Position numbers and translations under genes: made by a program. Source: Codonopsis lanceolata (lineage: Eukaryota > Streptophyta > Magnoliopsida > Asterales > Campanulaceae). From it: a stretch of 64,000 bases of DNA. Positions 22,755 to 33,616 of this stretch are shown piece by piece. The stretch lies in NCBI GenBank assembly GCA_013146195.2, contig CM028378.1:44703099-44767098 (forward strand), in the 5' to 3' direction. The notes under the pieces were generated by a model, which saw nothing but the letters and a program-made list of their open reading frames with translations, did not search any database and was not told the DNA's origin. Position 1 is the stretch's first letter; each line of letters starts with the position of its first letter.

Positions 22755-25006
22755 TTGTTTTGGGGGGCAAATCCAGGTCGGTCCATGTTGATAAGTTTTC
22801 AATCACTACAGTACTCTATATTTTTTTAATCGAAAAAGTCATTTTTGGGTGCTAAAAAAGACTACGATACCTTTAATGAGTCTGAGACGCGCTACGGATC
22901 ACTTACTCAAATGCATCATGTTGCGTCAATTTTTACACTACGATGCATCAATTTAAATTGCATCAATTTTTGCAATGTGATGCATTAATTTTATTACATA
23001 TTTCAATTTGGGAGAAATTCGGGTCGGTTACCTTTCAATACTTTTTAACCTTTACAATATCCTCTTTTTTTAATCGCAACAAGACACTTTCGAATCAAAA
23101 ATACGAATATGTCATTAATAAAAAGAAAACACGCGAGCATTATGCACGATGTGTATCACAAATCCAAAGTCGATGCATCACAATTCAAGCCTGCATTACA
23201 TTAGGCACGTTGTACATCACAAAACCAAAGTTTGTGCCTTGCAATTTAGGCAAGCAGTGCATTAGGCACGTGGTGCATCGCATAACCAAAACCAGTGCAT
23301 CGCAATTCATGTTGTGAAGGAATGAACCAGCTTCAAAGGCTTACAAGACCCAACTTTCATAAATTAAGAACGAAGGTTGATAGCGAACGTTACACGAAAA
23401 AGAATGATTAATCTCAAGGCATTTTAGTAAACAATGTAGACGAAACTACTCATTCTAATTGGTTGCATCACAAAATAAACCAGAGCGCGTGTCCCTTAAC
23501 GATGCATAAATTTGAAATTGCGATGCATGATTTTGATGCATCGGAATTCCATTGGATGCATCGCAAAATGAACTAGACCTCATGTCCCTTGGCGATGCAC
23601 GATTTTCATGCATCAGTTTTCCAATTGGATGCATCACAAAATGAATCAAACTTCATGTCTCTTCTTTCATGTACACAATCAAACAAAGATTCATTGATGT
23701 ATCTTTCCTGCATCGCAAATCCAAATCGATGCATCATGATTCACAGATAATGGATCGTGATTTAATATTGATGCATCCAGATTAAAAAACGGTGTCCAAC
23801 AACGAGATATTTTATATTCAAGCATTTAATCGAACTGTTAACATGCATAGCAATATAACAAGCAAAATGAATCTATTTTGAATCAAACTTACAAACACAA
23901 ATTATGATAAAGAAGAAGAAGAAAATAAAAAGAAAGAAGAACAAGAAGAAGAAGAAGACACTCCTCAAACTAAAGATCGATAGATGAAAAGGAAATAAAG
24001 TGGGAAGTTGAAGTGATATATAAATTGAATCCAAGGTGAAACCACCCGGCTTCCCCAATGTTGTCCTCTCCATCCTTACGAATGCTAATCGTAATTTCTC
24101 TATCATGTGCAATTCTAAGGGCTTCGATCAATTCAACAGAATTACTCATCTTCAACAAAATAAATTAAGAATAGAGCAGAAATGGGGAGGAGAGAGACGA
24201 GTTAGTTGCAATGAGAAAAGACATTGTATTCAACTAACGAGAGCATTAAAGGAAGAATTATAATAAAGTGGACTTATGCAATTGAAAAAAAAGAGGTATT
24301 TAAAAGGTTAAATATCAATGAAAGTGGACTGGCCTGTAATAATTCATTTTAATTTTGCATTGCATTGCAAATATTGATGCATTGCGCTCGTCAGACCATT
24401 CTAAGTGGTCCAAAATATATAACAAACCTGGTTTAGGAAAATTATCTGATTTTACTAAAGATTAGAATTGAAACCAAATCAGTAAATTGGTGTGTTCAAA
24501 TTTTTTTGGTCTCGTATGAATTTAAATAAAATTAGAGTAATTGCGGGTCGGTCCTCTTTCATGAGCTTTTTAAAATATTTTTTTAATCGGAAAAAGACAC
24601 TTTTGAGGTGGAAAAAAACGATTATGCAATTAATGAGTCAGAAGCACGCTAAAGATCACTTACTCAACACACTGTGATGCATCAATTTGTTAATCACAAT
24701 GCATTAATTTGAATCGTGATACATAAATTGGATTTGTGATCCATAAATTGGTTTCAATTGGGGTTTTGATGTACAAATTGGATTCTCGATCCTTGAATTT
24801 GATTTTATTTTGTGGATTGCGATGTGAAATAGATGATGTCTAAAATCCCGATGTACAAATAGAATTCGATTTGTGCATTATGATGTAAAATCGATGCATG
24901 AAATGATACTTTGTGCGCACGTGTTCTGGTTCATTAAGGGTATCGTAGTATTTTCTCTCAAAAAATGCCTTGAAAACTTTTAAAGAGGGACCGACCTAAT
25001 TTCACA
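22755..25006. repeat. Cluster of TIR elements filled with GATGCATC-like motifs
   Basis: Three related units are visible. One left end is at 22755-22920. A second unit runs from about 23012 (GAAATTCGGGTCGGTTACC) to about 24345, whose right end inverts to ATTACAGGCCAGTCCACTTT. A third runs from about 24537 (ATTGCGGGTCGGTCCTC) to 25006 (GAGGGACCGACCTAATTTCA). Shared ends are a GGTCGGTCC block, a CTTTTTAA block, a T-run with AATCGGAAAAAGACAC, and GATACCCTTAATGAG. The interiors hold dozens of degenerate GATGCATCGCAAT / GATGCATCACAA motifs (22905-23800, 24670-24900). No transposase. A related copy lies at 2911-4560. Confidence 0.6.
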
Positions 25007-25882
25007 CCAAAAAAATTTGTTCACCCCTAATTGTCGTTGTCGTGTAATTTATATTTTTCAAAGTGAAAGGAATTGGGTCAATGACATATCAGGCCCATCT
25101 AAATCTTTTGTATTTTAATTGTTCAAATAGTATAATCAAGGATAAGTAAGTCTCAAATTTTATTTTATTTTTTTATAATGGAAATGTTGTTTCTATGAAA
25201 TATATTTATACTTATGAATTTTTAAATGAAATCAAATATTCTATAAATGTTAATCATGTGTTGAATGAATGTTGGAACTTCGATAATATTGCTAGGTAAC
25301 ATATATATCATAATCTTAATCTTTGCATTAAAATTATTTAACTAATTTATATATATCGAATTTATAATATTTAGTTACAATTATTTGTTTATTTTGTTAG
25401 CATAAATTTTTTATTTATGTTTATTTATATCAATGTATTAGTTATTTTATTTACTTCAAATTTTATTATGTGCTAGTGATAGTCGTAATAATTGTACATA
25501 TTCAACGACAAATGTTGTATCTAAAGAAGTATTCTAAATTTATAATACCTTTTTCAAATTTATGCAATTTTCTTTATTTTATTTGACTATTTATTTTAGT
25601 TTATTTATTTTGTTCATATTAAAGTTTTTAATTATATATTATTCAACTTTAATTGAGTATATGATTTTACATCTGTGTACAAACTGTGTGCAATGTACGG
25701 GTGTATCACTGGTGAGAGTATAATACTTGATGTGAATAAAAGCAATAAATAATTACTCCCTATGTTCAATTCAATAAGTTTATATTAAAAAAAATCTAAT
25801 TATTAATTAAATATATTAATGTTATTTTACAACACAAATGAAGGTTAAAAGATGAAATGTTATAAAAATTATAAGTTTATTA
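25007..25882. other. AT-rich DNA, possible Helitron-like remnant
   Basis: No gene. TGTGTGCAATGTACGGGTGT at about 25688-25707 resembles the hairpin found near some plant Helitron 3' ends, but no CTRR terminus or 5' end could be set. Weak. Confidence 0.3.
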
Positions 25883-26119
25883 CTCCCTCCGTCCATAAAT
25901 TATCGTTCGTCCCAAAATAATTGTTCAGTTTGAAACTTACTTTTTTAGAACATCACTTTTACTATTTTACCCTTATTTTTTCACCCTATTTTAATTATGA
26001 GTCACATACATATAAGCTTTAAAGGAAACTACACATTAAACCACTATTAATAATCAAGTCAATTATTTTTTTTTTAAATTGTGCATTAGATCAGAACGAT
26101 TATTTAAGAACGGAGGAAG
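25883..26119. mobile_element. Stowaway MITE upstream of the HIR gene
   Basis: Ends CTCCCTCCGTCCATAAATTA and GAACGGAGGAAG with TA on both sides (25881-25882, 26120-26121). The 237 bp size suits a Stowaway. It lies about 170 bp upstream of the HIR TATA box, so it could carry promoter elements; this is inference only. Confidence 0.85.
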
Positions 26120-26284
26120 TAGTTATTACACCGAAACATTGTAGTATAGTACAGTAGCCACTTTTCCGGAGTGTAATTTAGTACGGAGTACTATTTTCTT
26201 TTTAAGATTAATCCACAAATCCAATTCCCCACACGGCCACGGACCCCCCACCCCAAGTAGCAAGCAAAATCAAGCAGCCCGACT

Positions 26285-27173
26285 GTCCCTATAAAAATAT
26301 CCAAAGCTTACAGCTATACCCCTGATCATTCCCCACCTCACTGCTGACCTGCTTATTTTGCTCTGAATCAGTGAATTGTAAGCCCCTCTTTCAATCTTGC
26401 TCTGTAAATATACTGATGTCTTTCAATGTCTGCGCGTGTTAATATGCATTTATAATTGAATATGGGGGATTTCCTTTTCTTAACTTCTTATCACCTTGTG
26501 TTTACCTCGATTTATGTTGCGGGCTCTGAAATTTCTGAATTGGGCTATCAACTACTACTCAATAATGTCATTTAATACGTAATTTACGGATCTTTCATGA
26601 TTTTGTTTGATTTGTCTTCATGAGCATGACGACTAGGTTTTCTCAATATATTGGAATTTTCATATCAACGAAGACCTCGAACTGATCAACGCACACACGT
26701 ATGTGGGGAATTGGGTTTTTTTTTTCTCCTTTTTTTCTTCTTCCTCCTCAATTTTGTAATTGTCAATTTATGCGTGCCTTTTTTTGTGACTTTTTAAGGG
26801 TTTTAGCCCTTACCAAGGAAAGTCGGATTCAGTTTGCTCGGTCAATTTCAGATTGACTTTCGTGTTTTTGCTACTTCATGGAATTATGTTGATATGATAT
26901 ATAAAGTGGGTCTTCTTTGTAATGTGTTCTTTGGATTCCTTTTGGCTTTCCAGAAATATCGTGGGCATGTTTGTGCTGCATCCTTGATTTGAATTCATCC
27001 AAATAGCCGTAGCCTATGCATGAATGAATATCTCGCATATGCTATTCTGAATTTCCTTTTTTATGTTTTTGTAATACAAGATATGCTAAATTGACTGGTT
27101 TTGAAAAATTTGTGCCTAATTCTTTCTTGACGAAATCCTCCTAACTTACTTGCTTTGAATGCTTTATACGCAG
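26285..27173 (+). promoter_or_regulatory. HIR promoter, 5' UTR exon and leader intron
   Basis: A TATA box (CCCTATAAAAATAT) lies at about 26287-26300. A short non-coding leader follows, ending at the splice donor AATT|GTAAGCCCC (26378). A leader intron of about 800 bp ends with ATACGCAG at 27173, four bases before the ATG. Introns in 5' UTRs often raise expression in plants. The transcription start is inferred from the TATA position. Confidence 0.6.
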
Positions 27174-27176
27174 GTC

Positions 27177-28761
27177 ATGGGTAATCTACTCTGTTGTGTA
27201 CAAGTAGACCAATCCACTGTTGCTATTAAGGAAACTTTTGGCAAGTTTGATGATGTACTCGAGCCTGGATGCCATTGCCTACCTTGGTTCCTTGGAAGTC
27301 AGCTTGCTGGTCATCTCTCCCTTCGACTTCAGCAGTTGGATGTTCGCTGCGAGACCAAGACTAAGGTCCATCTCCTTATCCCCATTTATTTTCATGTATT
27401 TACCTTCCTATTTCTGATTCTAAAATTTTTACTTTTGACTTTCTTTTTCTTTTTTGTACTGCAAAACTGTTGGTAATCTTACTATGATTATGGATCTGGT
27501 TTAATCAGTCTTTTCACATTCTCTTACAATATTTTTTCCAGTCTTTCTGCAACTTCTTTCCAACCTGAAGTATTAAACTATTTTAGGATTTACTTGGATA
27601 AGGGTTTTCTTAACCGGCAATGCTTTGAGAAGTCAATGAATTATTTTCTTAATGTGCTTATGCAACTGATTTCCCTTGTTTTTCAGGACAATGTCTTTGT
27701 CAACGTTGTAGCCTCCATACAGTACCGTGCTCTGGCAGATAAGGCAAGTGATGCATTTTATAAACTCAGCAACACAAGGTCCCAGATCCAGGCCTACGTT
27801 TTTGATGGTATGAACTCTAAAGAACTTTTGAAATTGTAGAGATGATCATAATCTTGTATATACTATTGAGGACAATTATATTTCTTAATGTATTCTGAGA
27901 TTGCTAGTCTCCTCCGTATTTAGTTATACGAGCTAGTGTTCCAAAGCTCAACTTGGATGATGCTTTTGAGCAGAAAAACGAAATTGCCAGGGCTGTTGAG
28001 GACGAACTTGAAAAGGTAAACTAGTTGAATACGATAATCATATAAAGTGATATCTACAAAGCCTGGTTATTGACTTAATTTTGATTCTATAATCTTCAAA
28101 CTTTCTTAAACAGGCCATGTCTGCTTACGGTTACGAGATTGTTCAGACATTGATTGTTGATATAGAACCGGATGAGCATGTCAAAAGAGCAATGAATGAG
28201 ATCAATGCTGGTAAGGCTACTACTGTATATCTTGAAATGAATGGGATAATTATATATTCTTGTAATTAGTGAGATTGAAATTCCTGCTAACAATTAAAAT
28301 TGCTCTGCTTAACTTTCAACAAGTTACTTGGCAACTTCACTTTTTTTTAAAAAGAAAAAAGAAAAGAAAAGGGAAGATGTTTAATAATTCATTATTCTCC
28401 AGCTGCAAGGCTGAGGATGGCTGCTACTGAGAAGGCAGAGGCTGAGAAAATTCTTCAAATAAAGAGAGCTGAAGGAGAGGCAGAGTCCAAGTACCTCTCA
28501 GGATTGGGTATTGCACGCCAGCGTCAAGCAATTGTGGATGGTTTGAGAGATAGTGTATTGGGCTTCTCAGTTAATGTCCCTGGAACCACCGCAAAGGATG
28601 TTATGGACATGGTTCTCGTTACCCAGTACTTCGACACCATGAAAGAAATCGGGGCTGCGTCTAAATCCTCTGCTGTGTTCATACCACATGGGCCTGGTGC
28701 TGTTCGTGATGTGGCTGCTCAGATACGTGATGGACTTCTTCAGGGTTCTGCCCATCAGTAA
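27177..28761 (+). CDS. HIR: Hypersensitive-induced reaction (HIR) protein, SPFH/prohibitin family
   Basis: Five coding exons join in frame: 27177-27365, 27687-27807, 27924-28015, 28114-28210 and 28403-28761. All introns are GT-AG, and the 285-residue product is the normal HIR length. The N-terminus MGNLLCCVQVDQSTVAI carries a Gly2 myristoylation site and Cys6/Cys7 for palmitoylation, which place the protein on the inner plasma membrane. The SPFH/band-7 domain spans about residues 5-165. A charged helix rich in E, A and K (AATEKAEAEKILQIKRAEGE) drives oligomerisation. HIR proteins form membrane microdomain oligomers, associate with immune receptors and promote hypersensitive cell death and ion-channel changes; that role is family knowledge. 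No disrupted site was seen. It is a complete, probably functional gene. Confidence 0.96.
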
Positions 28762-29726
28762 ATTTGCACAAGTTCATAGAGAAATACAATTTTATCAGTA
28801 CTGTTTTATATTTTGACTCATCAGCCTGTTAAGGATCGATCTTGGATTAAAGCATGCTTTATCCAAACTTGGTTATATGATCTTGTACGGTTTTGAGCTT
28901 GTCTTGGTTTCTTCAGTTTGATTGGTGATTGTACATAAACCAAGTGTGCAATTGTGCAAATATAGGATGAATTGCCATGATGGGTTCTGACTGCTTCATA
29001 GTCTATGCTTACGTGTGATGTTTGGATTTGAAACCTACGTATAAAAAAATAAAAAATAAAAAGTAATTGCCATTTACATAGGTTAATCCCAAGCCCAACC
29101 CATGATGGTCAGTTTCCAGTCTAATTTCCTTGGAAGGTCTTACTGAATTTTATTTAATTAGTAATCCCTTAGCACTGGTTAGGTTTGTTGGCTAGAAACT
29201 TGAGCATTTAGAGGATTTTTCGTAAAACTAAATTAGAGTAATAATAAAAAATAAAAATAAAAAGTGGTTCAATCGAGTCTTGCCTGATTCAATTGCTCTT
29301 AATTTTTATTACCGGATAAGCAAGCTTTTCTTCTTCAACAATTTTTCCATTTAAGAGTAACCAAGCTCATTGCATCAATAAACCATTTATAATGTTCTTT
29401 CTTATTCATCTTTCTGTTCCCATGATGTTAAGTAACCACTCATGCTTTATATTTTGTGTTGTGCTTTAACACATTATTAATTTTCCCTACTATCGTCCTC
29501 TTCCTATAATCATATGTTGCAAATTGTTGAACAAAACTCAACCATGGTTAATGGCTCCGGAACACTCGTGTTCTATGGCCTAAGAACACTCTGCAATGGT
29601 TAAGATCGAAGAAGGCAGCTAACTTCTGCTGGGTGACTAAGGTGAGGATAGTTTCATTTCTGAAGCACTTGTGAGTTAGCTTTGTAGTTTATTTTGGTGC
29701 AGTTTCTTCGGAATAACAAAGAACAA
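28762..29726. other. HIR 3' UTR and intergenic DNA
   Basis: Includes the HIR 3' UTR; the poly(A) site was not fixed. The remainder has no recognised gene or repeat boundary. Confidence 0.4.
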
Positions 29727-30171
29727 TGTTTTAAATAGAAAATGAGATGAAGAGAAATTTAATTTATTTATTTATAATTTATAATAAATTTAAATTAAAC
29801 ATCAACTTTGAAGTCGCGACTCTTTCAGAGTGGGTTAGCCAAAGCTAACTCACGCATCTGACACCACTTGGTTGCACCTTGTGAAACACGTGATACTCTT
29901 TTTTAAGGTGGACCTATTAATAAAGTGTCTTAAAATTCTTTATTTTACCAATGTGGGATATGACTTTCATACTCACTTTACTCTTCAATTAACAAAGTTA
30001 AGTTGCCTACTTTGAGCATTAATATATCATTTACCCGAAATTGGTTTTGAGATAATAAATACATCAACTTAATCTACTCAAAATATATATTTCATTTTTA
30101 CAACTTATTTCCATTTTTAATAAATGAAACACGCTTGAAAACTTAATCAAATATTGATCAAACCAATTTCC
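29727..30171. mobile_element. Possible small solo LTR (TRIM/SMART-like)
   Basis: Begins TGTTTTAAATAGAAAATGAG. It contains CCAATGTGGGATATGAC, the inverted TCCCACATTGG motif common in small plant LTR elements, and ends CCAATTTCC. AACAA occurs on both sides (29722-29726, 30172-30176). The right end does not finish in CA, so the call is tentative. Confidence 0.35.
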
Positions 30172-30279
30172 AACAAGCTCTGCTGCAACAGCGGTGTTGG
30201 TTAAAGGGCCTTTGAATTCCTGCAAAAGTGTTAAGTATCATCTCATCATTGAGAAAGAATGGACATTGACTATCTCAAG

Positions 30280-32044
30280 TAGGGGTGGAAATCGGGACGG
30301 GATGTCGGAAGATAAAAATCCCGTAATCCCGACAAAATAAAATTTGACAAACATCATTAACAAAATAAAATTTAACACAAAAATATTCAGTTTTAAATGA
30401 CTTTAAATAAAACCCTTGCATCAAAAAGTAAGCATCTCCAATGAATAATGAACCATTATACCAACTTTGTCTCCATAAAAAAACCCCATTTGAATTAAAA
30501 TTATAGTAACAGTTGAATGTCAAAATGGTCTAAAAAATTATGAATAAATACAAAAAATATATTATAAAATTATAGGATCCTTGGTTCAGCTCGACCAGTT
30601 CCCTGTGCAGTACATGTTTTGCAAACTAGAGTTTTTCTAAAAAGTTCTGTTCACAAAATGGTCTTAAGATACTTGTGCTGTTATTCTTTGCACCCCTAAT
30701 GAAGCTTCATTGATCTTTTAACAGGAAGAAAATATGTTTAAAGGAGTAAGAGACATAGAGCAGAGACACATGGCCTCGTTTTTGGCTGCTGTGGAGAAAG
30801 GAGTGGGAAAGAAGATCTAAGAGAAAGATCTTGAAATAGAGGCCATAAATCGTAAGAACAGGGAACTGGTGGAACGAATAAACTATAAAAACACAAGCCC
30901 AATTACTTTAACAAAGCTAAACAAATATTGGGCTCATTTGATATGAACTCTTCTATCTCCGGGAGACAAAATAAAAACACTATCATACAGTTAATCAATT
31001 AAGTTGAGCTGTATTTACATCATCTATTATCAGAGTCCAAACAGATATCTTACATTATCAGGGTTGTATCAGTTTTTCAATCCAGAAAACCAAATAGCAT
31101 AAAACAAAAAAGACTCATCAATGTTTAATTCTTTCTCACTCTCTCAGTTTTATCAGAGTCCAAACAGATTACTAGAATCACCACTCTCTTAATCCCTATC
31201 ATAATGTCCAGATACAAGTTCACCATCCCATGAAATCCGAACAACAGGAAACACAAATATTCATTCAAGGGCGCATAAAGCTAGAATTAACCTTCCTTAT
31301 GTTTCTTTACTTTCTTTCCACTGTACTAAACATCCACCGGACTATATCGACCATCACGATACTGCCTCTTGCATTGACCTTTGACCCGATAAGTTCTGTT
31401 TTCTAATTTAAGATACAATTAGTGTAACAAATTATGTTCAACAGCACAGATCCATAAACATCAATGGTATCCAAATTACATAGCATTATTTTTTTTGAAA
31501 AATCAAATTAAATGGCTGGGAAATTTCATCATTAGTTCAGCTACAAATCTACAATACCGGATTATGTAAACTTGACAAGGTGAAGAATTGACACAATTAA
31601 GTGTGTGAAGCTAGTCAACTCGCAAGAGCGAGAGATGGAGAGAGAGAGAAAGATCGAGAGATTGAGAGAAACTTACAGTGAGAGAGAGAGAAACGGCAGC
31701 CGGAGTCGATTCGCGACGAGGTTGAGAGGGAAACGGCGGCCGGAGGAGACGATGGCCGATTTGCGACGAGGTTGAGACAGAAGAGGCGGGGAGAGGATTT
31801 GGGATTTCTAGGGTTCTTTTGTCAGTTTGTGAGAGAGGGTGAAATGAATGACGCACAGGCGGCAGGCAGGCAGCAGCATATCGACGATATCGTAAACATT
31901 AAGCGCATTGTCGGGTCGGGACGGGAATCCCGACGGGATTGGAAATTTTTCCGAACCCCGTCCCGAAATATGTCGGGACGGGAAAAATCCCGACAAAGTC
32001 GGGATCGGGTCGGGTCGTGAAATTCGGGAAATTTGCCGGCCCTA
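30280..32044. mobile_element. hAT-like non-autonomous element carrying a gene fragment
   Basis: A perfect 8-bp target duplication ATCTCAAG flanks it (30272-30279, 32045-32052). The ends are TAGGGGTGGAAATCGGGACG and the inverted GCCGGCCCTA; both sub-terminal regions repeat TCGGGACGGGA / ATCCCGAC motifs (30293-30340, 31912-32020). Size 1.77 kb with no transposase. It carries a RING-E3-like exon (30725-30885) and a GA-rich block at 31620-31695. Confidence 0.82.
30725..30885 (+). pseudogene. BOI/SBP1-like RING E3 ligase coiled-coil fragment
   Basis: After a splice-acceptor-like TTTAACAG the frame reads VRDIEQRHMASFLAAVEKGV, then GKKI, an in-frame stop, then EKDLEIEAINRKNRELVERI. This resembles the coiled coil (REK-E-E-INKKN-ELE pattern) upstream of the RING in plant S-RNase-binding/BOI E3 ligases. 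The RING is absent and the stop replaces a probable Arg codon. It is a captured exon inside the hAT-like element. Identification is from the coiled-coil pattern only. Confidence 0.5.
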
Positions 32045-32052
32045 ATCTCAAG

Positions 32053-32513
32053 TTCTTTCACTTGGTCTATTTTTCAATTACTTGGGGTCGCAATAGACCT
32101 ATTTTTCTTGATTTTCTTGTATCACGGGGGAAATTTGAATAGAATTGGAGTTAGTTATTTTCCACATAAAACAAGGGTAAGAATATGCCTAGATAATAAT
32201 CTATCAGTCAACTATTTATCAACTGAAGGGTTCATCTTCTGCTAGAAACTTGGCAGCAGTAGGAATTAGGAAACGTGTATATAATGTGCACAGAGTGTGA
32301 ATTATTGACGTACTGTTCAATTTAAAAAAAAAAAAAAAATTGTAGACCAAAGTTCAATTCATGAACGTTTTATATGCATTGCTCGGAGGCCTATCTATTT
32401 ACCCTCTCGATTTATTTATAACTGTTAATACACAAACAACATTTACAAGATTGCTGGTTATAAAAAGTAGAAAACATCTGTCATCTGATCCCTTTGGAAG
32501 TCGATCACCTTGA
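32053..32513. other. Intergenic DNA and 3' flank of the Lys/Glu-rich gene
   Basis: Contains a poly-A run (32322-32339) and nothing else recognised. The lower-coordinate part of the 32514-32864 gene's 3' UTR should lie at about 32400-32513. Confidence 0.4.
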
Positions 32514-32864
32514 TCATTCCTCTGGGGTAGCCGGTGGATTAGCTGCAAGCGTTTCAACTTCATTCAGCAGTTTGACAATTTCTTCTCTCTTTGTAACAAG
32601 AGCTTGAATCTTGGAATCGAGCTTTTCCAACTTCTGTTTTAGTTTGGCTGGATCCTTCTTATCTTCAGGGTTCTTTTTCTTCTTCTCCTTTCCACCAGTA
32701 CCTGCATCCTCCTCCTCTTTGTCTTTCTTCTTTTTATCTTTAGCCTTCTCCTTGCTTTTTTCTCCTTTCCCATCCTCATCCTTGTCCTCGTGCTTCTCTT
32801 TCTTTTCATGCTTCTCCTTCTTTTCGCCTTTGGTTGCAGCGTCATTTTCATCCGTCTCTCCCAT
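32514..32864 (-). CDS. Small Lys/Glu-rich protein with C-terminal coiled coil
   Basis: A 116-residue open frame with an ATG at 32864 and the end ...NPPATPEE. The first about 75 residues are almost all K, E, D and G (for example GEKKEKHEKKEKHEDKDEDG), a low-complexity, probably disordered tract. Residues about 72-106 (KLKQKLEKLDSKIQALVTKR, then EEIVKLLNEVE) show heptad spacing and should form a coiled coil. The last ten residues are A/P-rich. I do not recognise a named family, although plant proteins of this layout exist as uncharacterised entries. The conserved-looking coiled coil and the clear ATG favour a real gene, but low-complexity frames can be open by chance. It is flanked by a transposon on one side and the MCTP gene on the other. 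Confidence 0.65.
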   Translation of the reverse strand: MGETDENDAATKGEKKEKHEKKEKHEDKDEDGKGEKSKEKAKDKKKKDKEEEDAGTGGKEKKKKNPEDKKDPAKLKQKLEKLDSKIQALVTKREEIVKLLNEVETLAANPPATPEE

Positions 32865-33616
32865 TCCTTGTCTAGCTAATCAAGACGTACTCTACCTAAA
32901 CGCAAAGCAAACGAAACCTAGTTAGGGGGCCAAGGTTAAGTTTAGTGCAAATAGTAGAAGAAATTAAACATATGTTGAATCAACCTTTTATGTTTAATAT
33001 GCTGGTGATCCTATTTTTCCATGGAAATGAAACAATATATATATATATATATGAATAGGAGCAGACTACAAAACTCATGGCGTGGAAAACTGTTGTTCTT
33101 GCGCCAAATGTGAATACCCACAAGACTTGGTCTAATCACCATAAGCCACAAATTACAAGTCTTTTAAATCCTCACCCCACGCCAACACACATACACTGAT
33201 ACACACCAAATTATGCATAAACAACAAAAAAAAAAAAAGGTACCGTAATAGATTGAATATATATATATATAGGAAGTCATTATTAGAATATCAATCAATG
33301 CTCAGCCTTTTCTCGACCGTTTTTGCAATCTCAATGGCATAACAAATCTCCCACTCAAATTTTCTGCATCCTTGTCTTTCCCTACCTACCATGCACCTTT
33401 TTTCCTTGTTTGAACAATTGGTCAAAACAATCAAATACTCCACAAAATTGGAAAATCATTATCAATCCCTTTTTCTTTTCAACTTTCTCTCCCCTTTTTT
33501 GTTGCAATTCTTATTATTATCAAAAGTTGTATCAGCCTTTTTCCCACCATCACTCCCACAAATTCTGCTTTCCTATTTTCTATAATCTCCTATGCACTCT
33601 CTCTCAGCTTCTAACA
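32865..33616. other. Spacer between the two minus-strand genes
   Basis: Upstream region of the Lys/Glu-rich gene and 3' flank of MCTP. Contains TA microsatellites (33037-33053, 33256-33271), a poly-A run (33226-33238) and a pyrimidine-rich stretch (33340-33600). No coding seen. Confidence 0.5.

Noticed and set aside
29811..29900. Possible tRNA-like stem near TCAGAGTGGGTTAGCC
   Set aside because: No acceptor/T-arm pairing and no B-box (GGTTCGAATCC) could be found.
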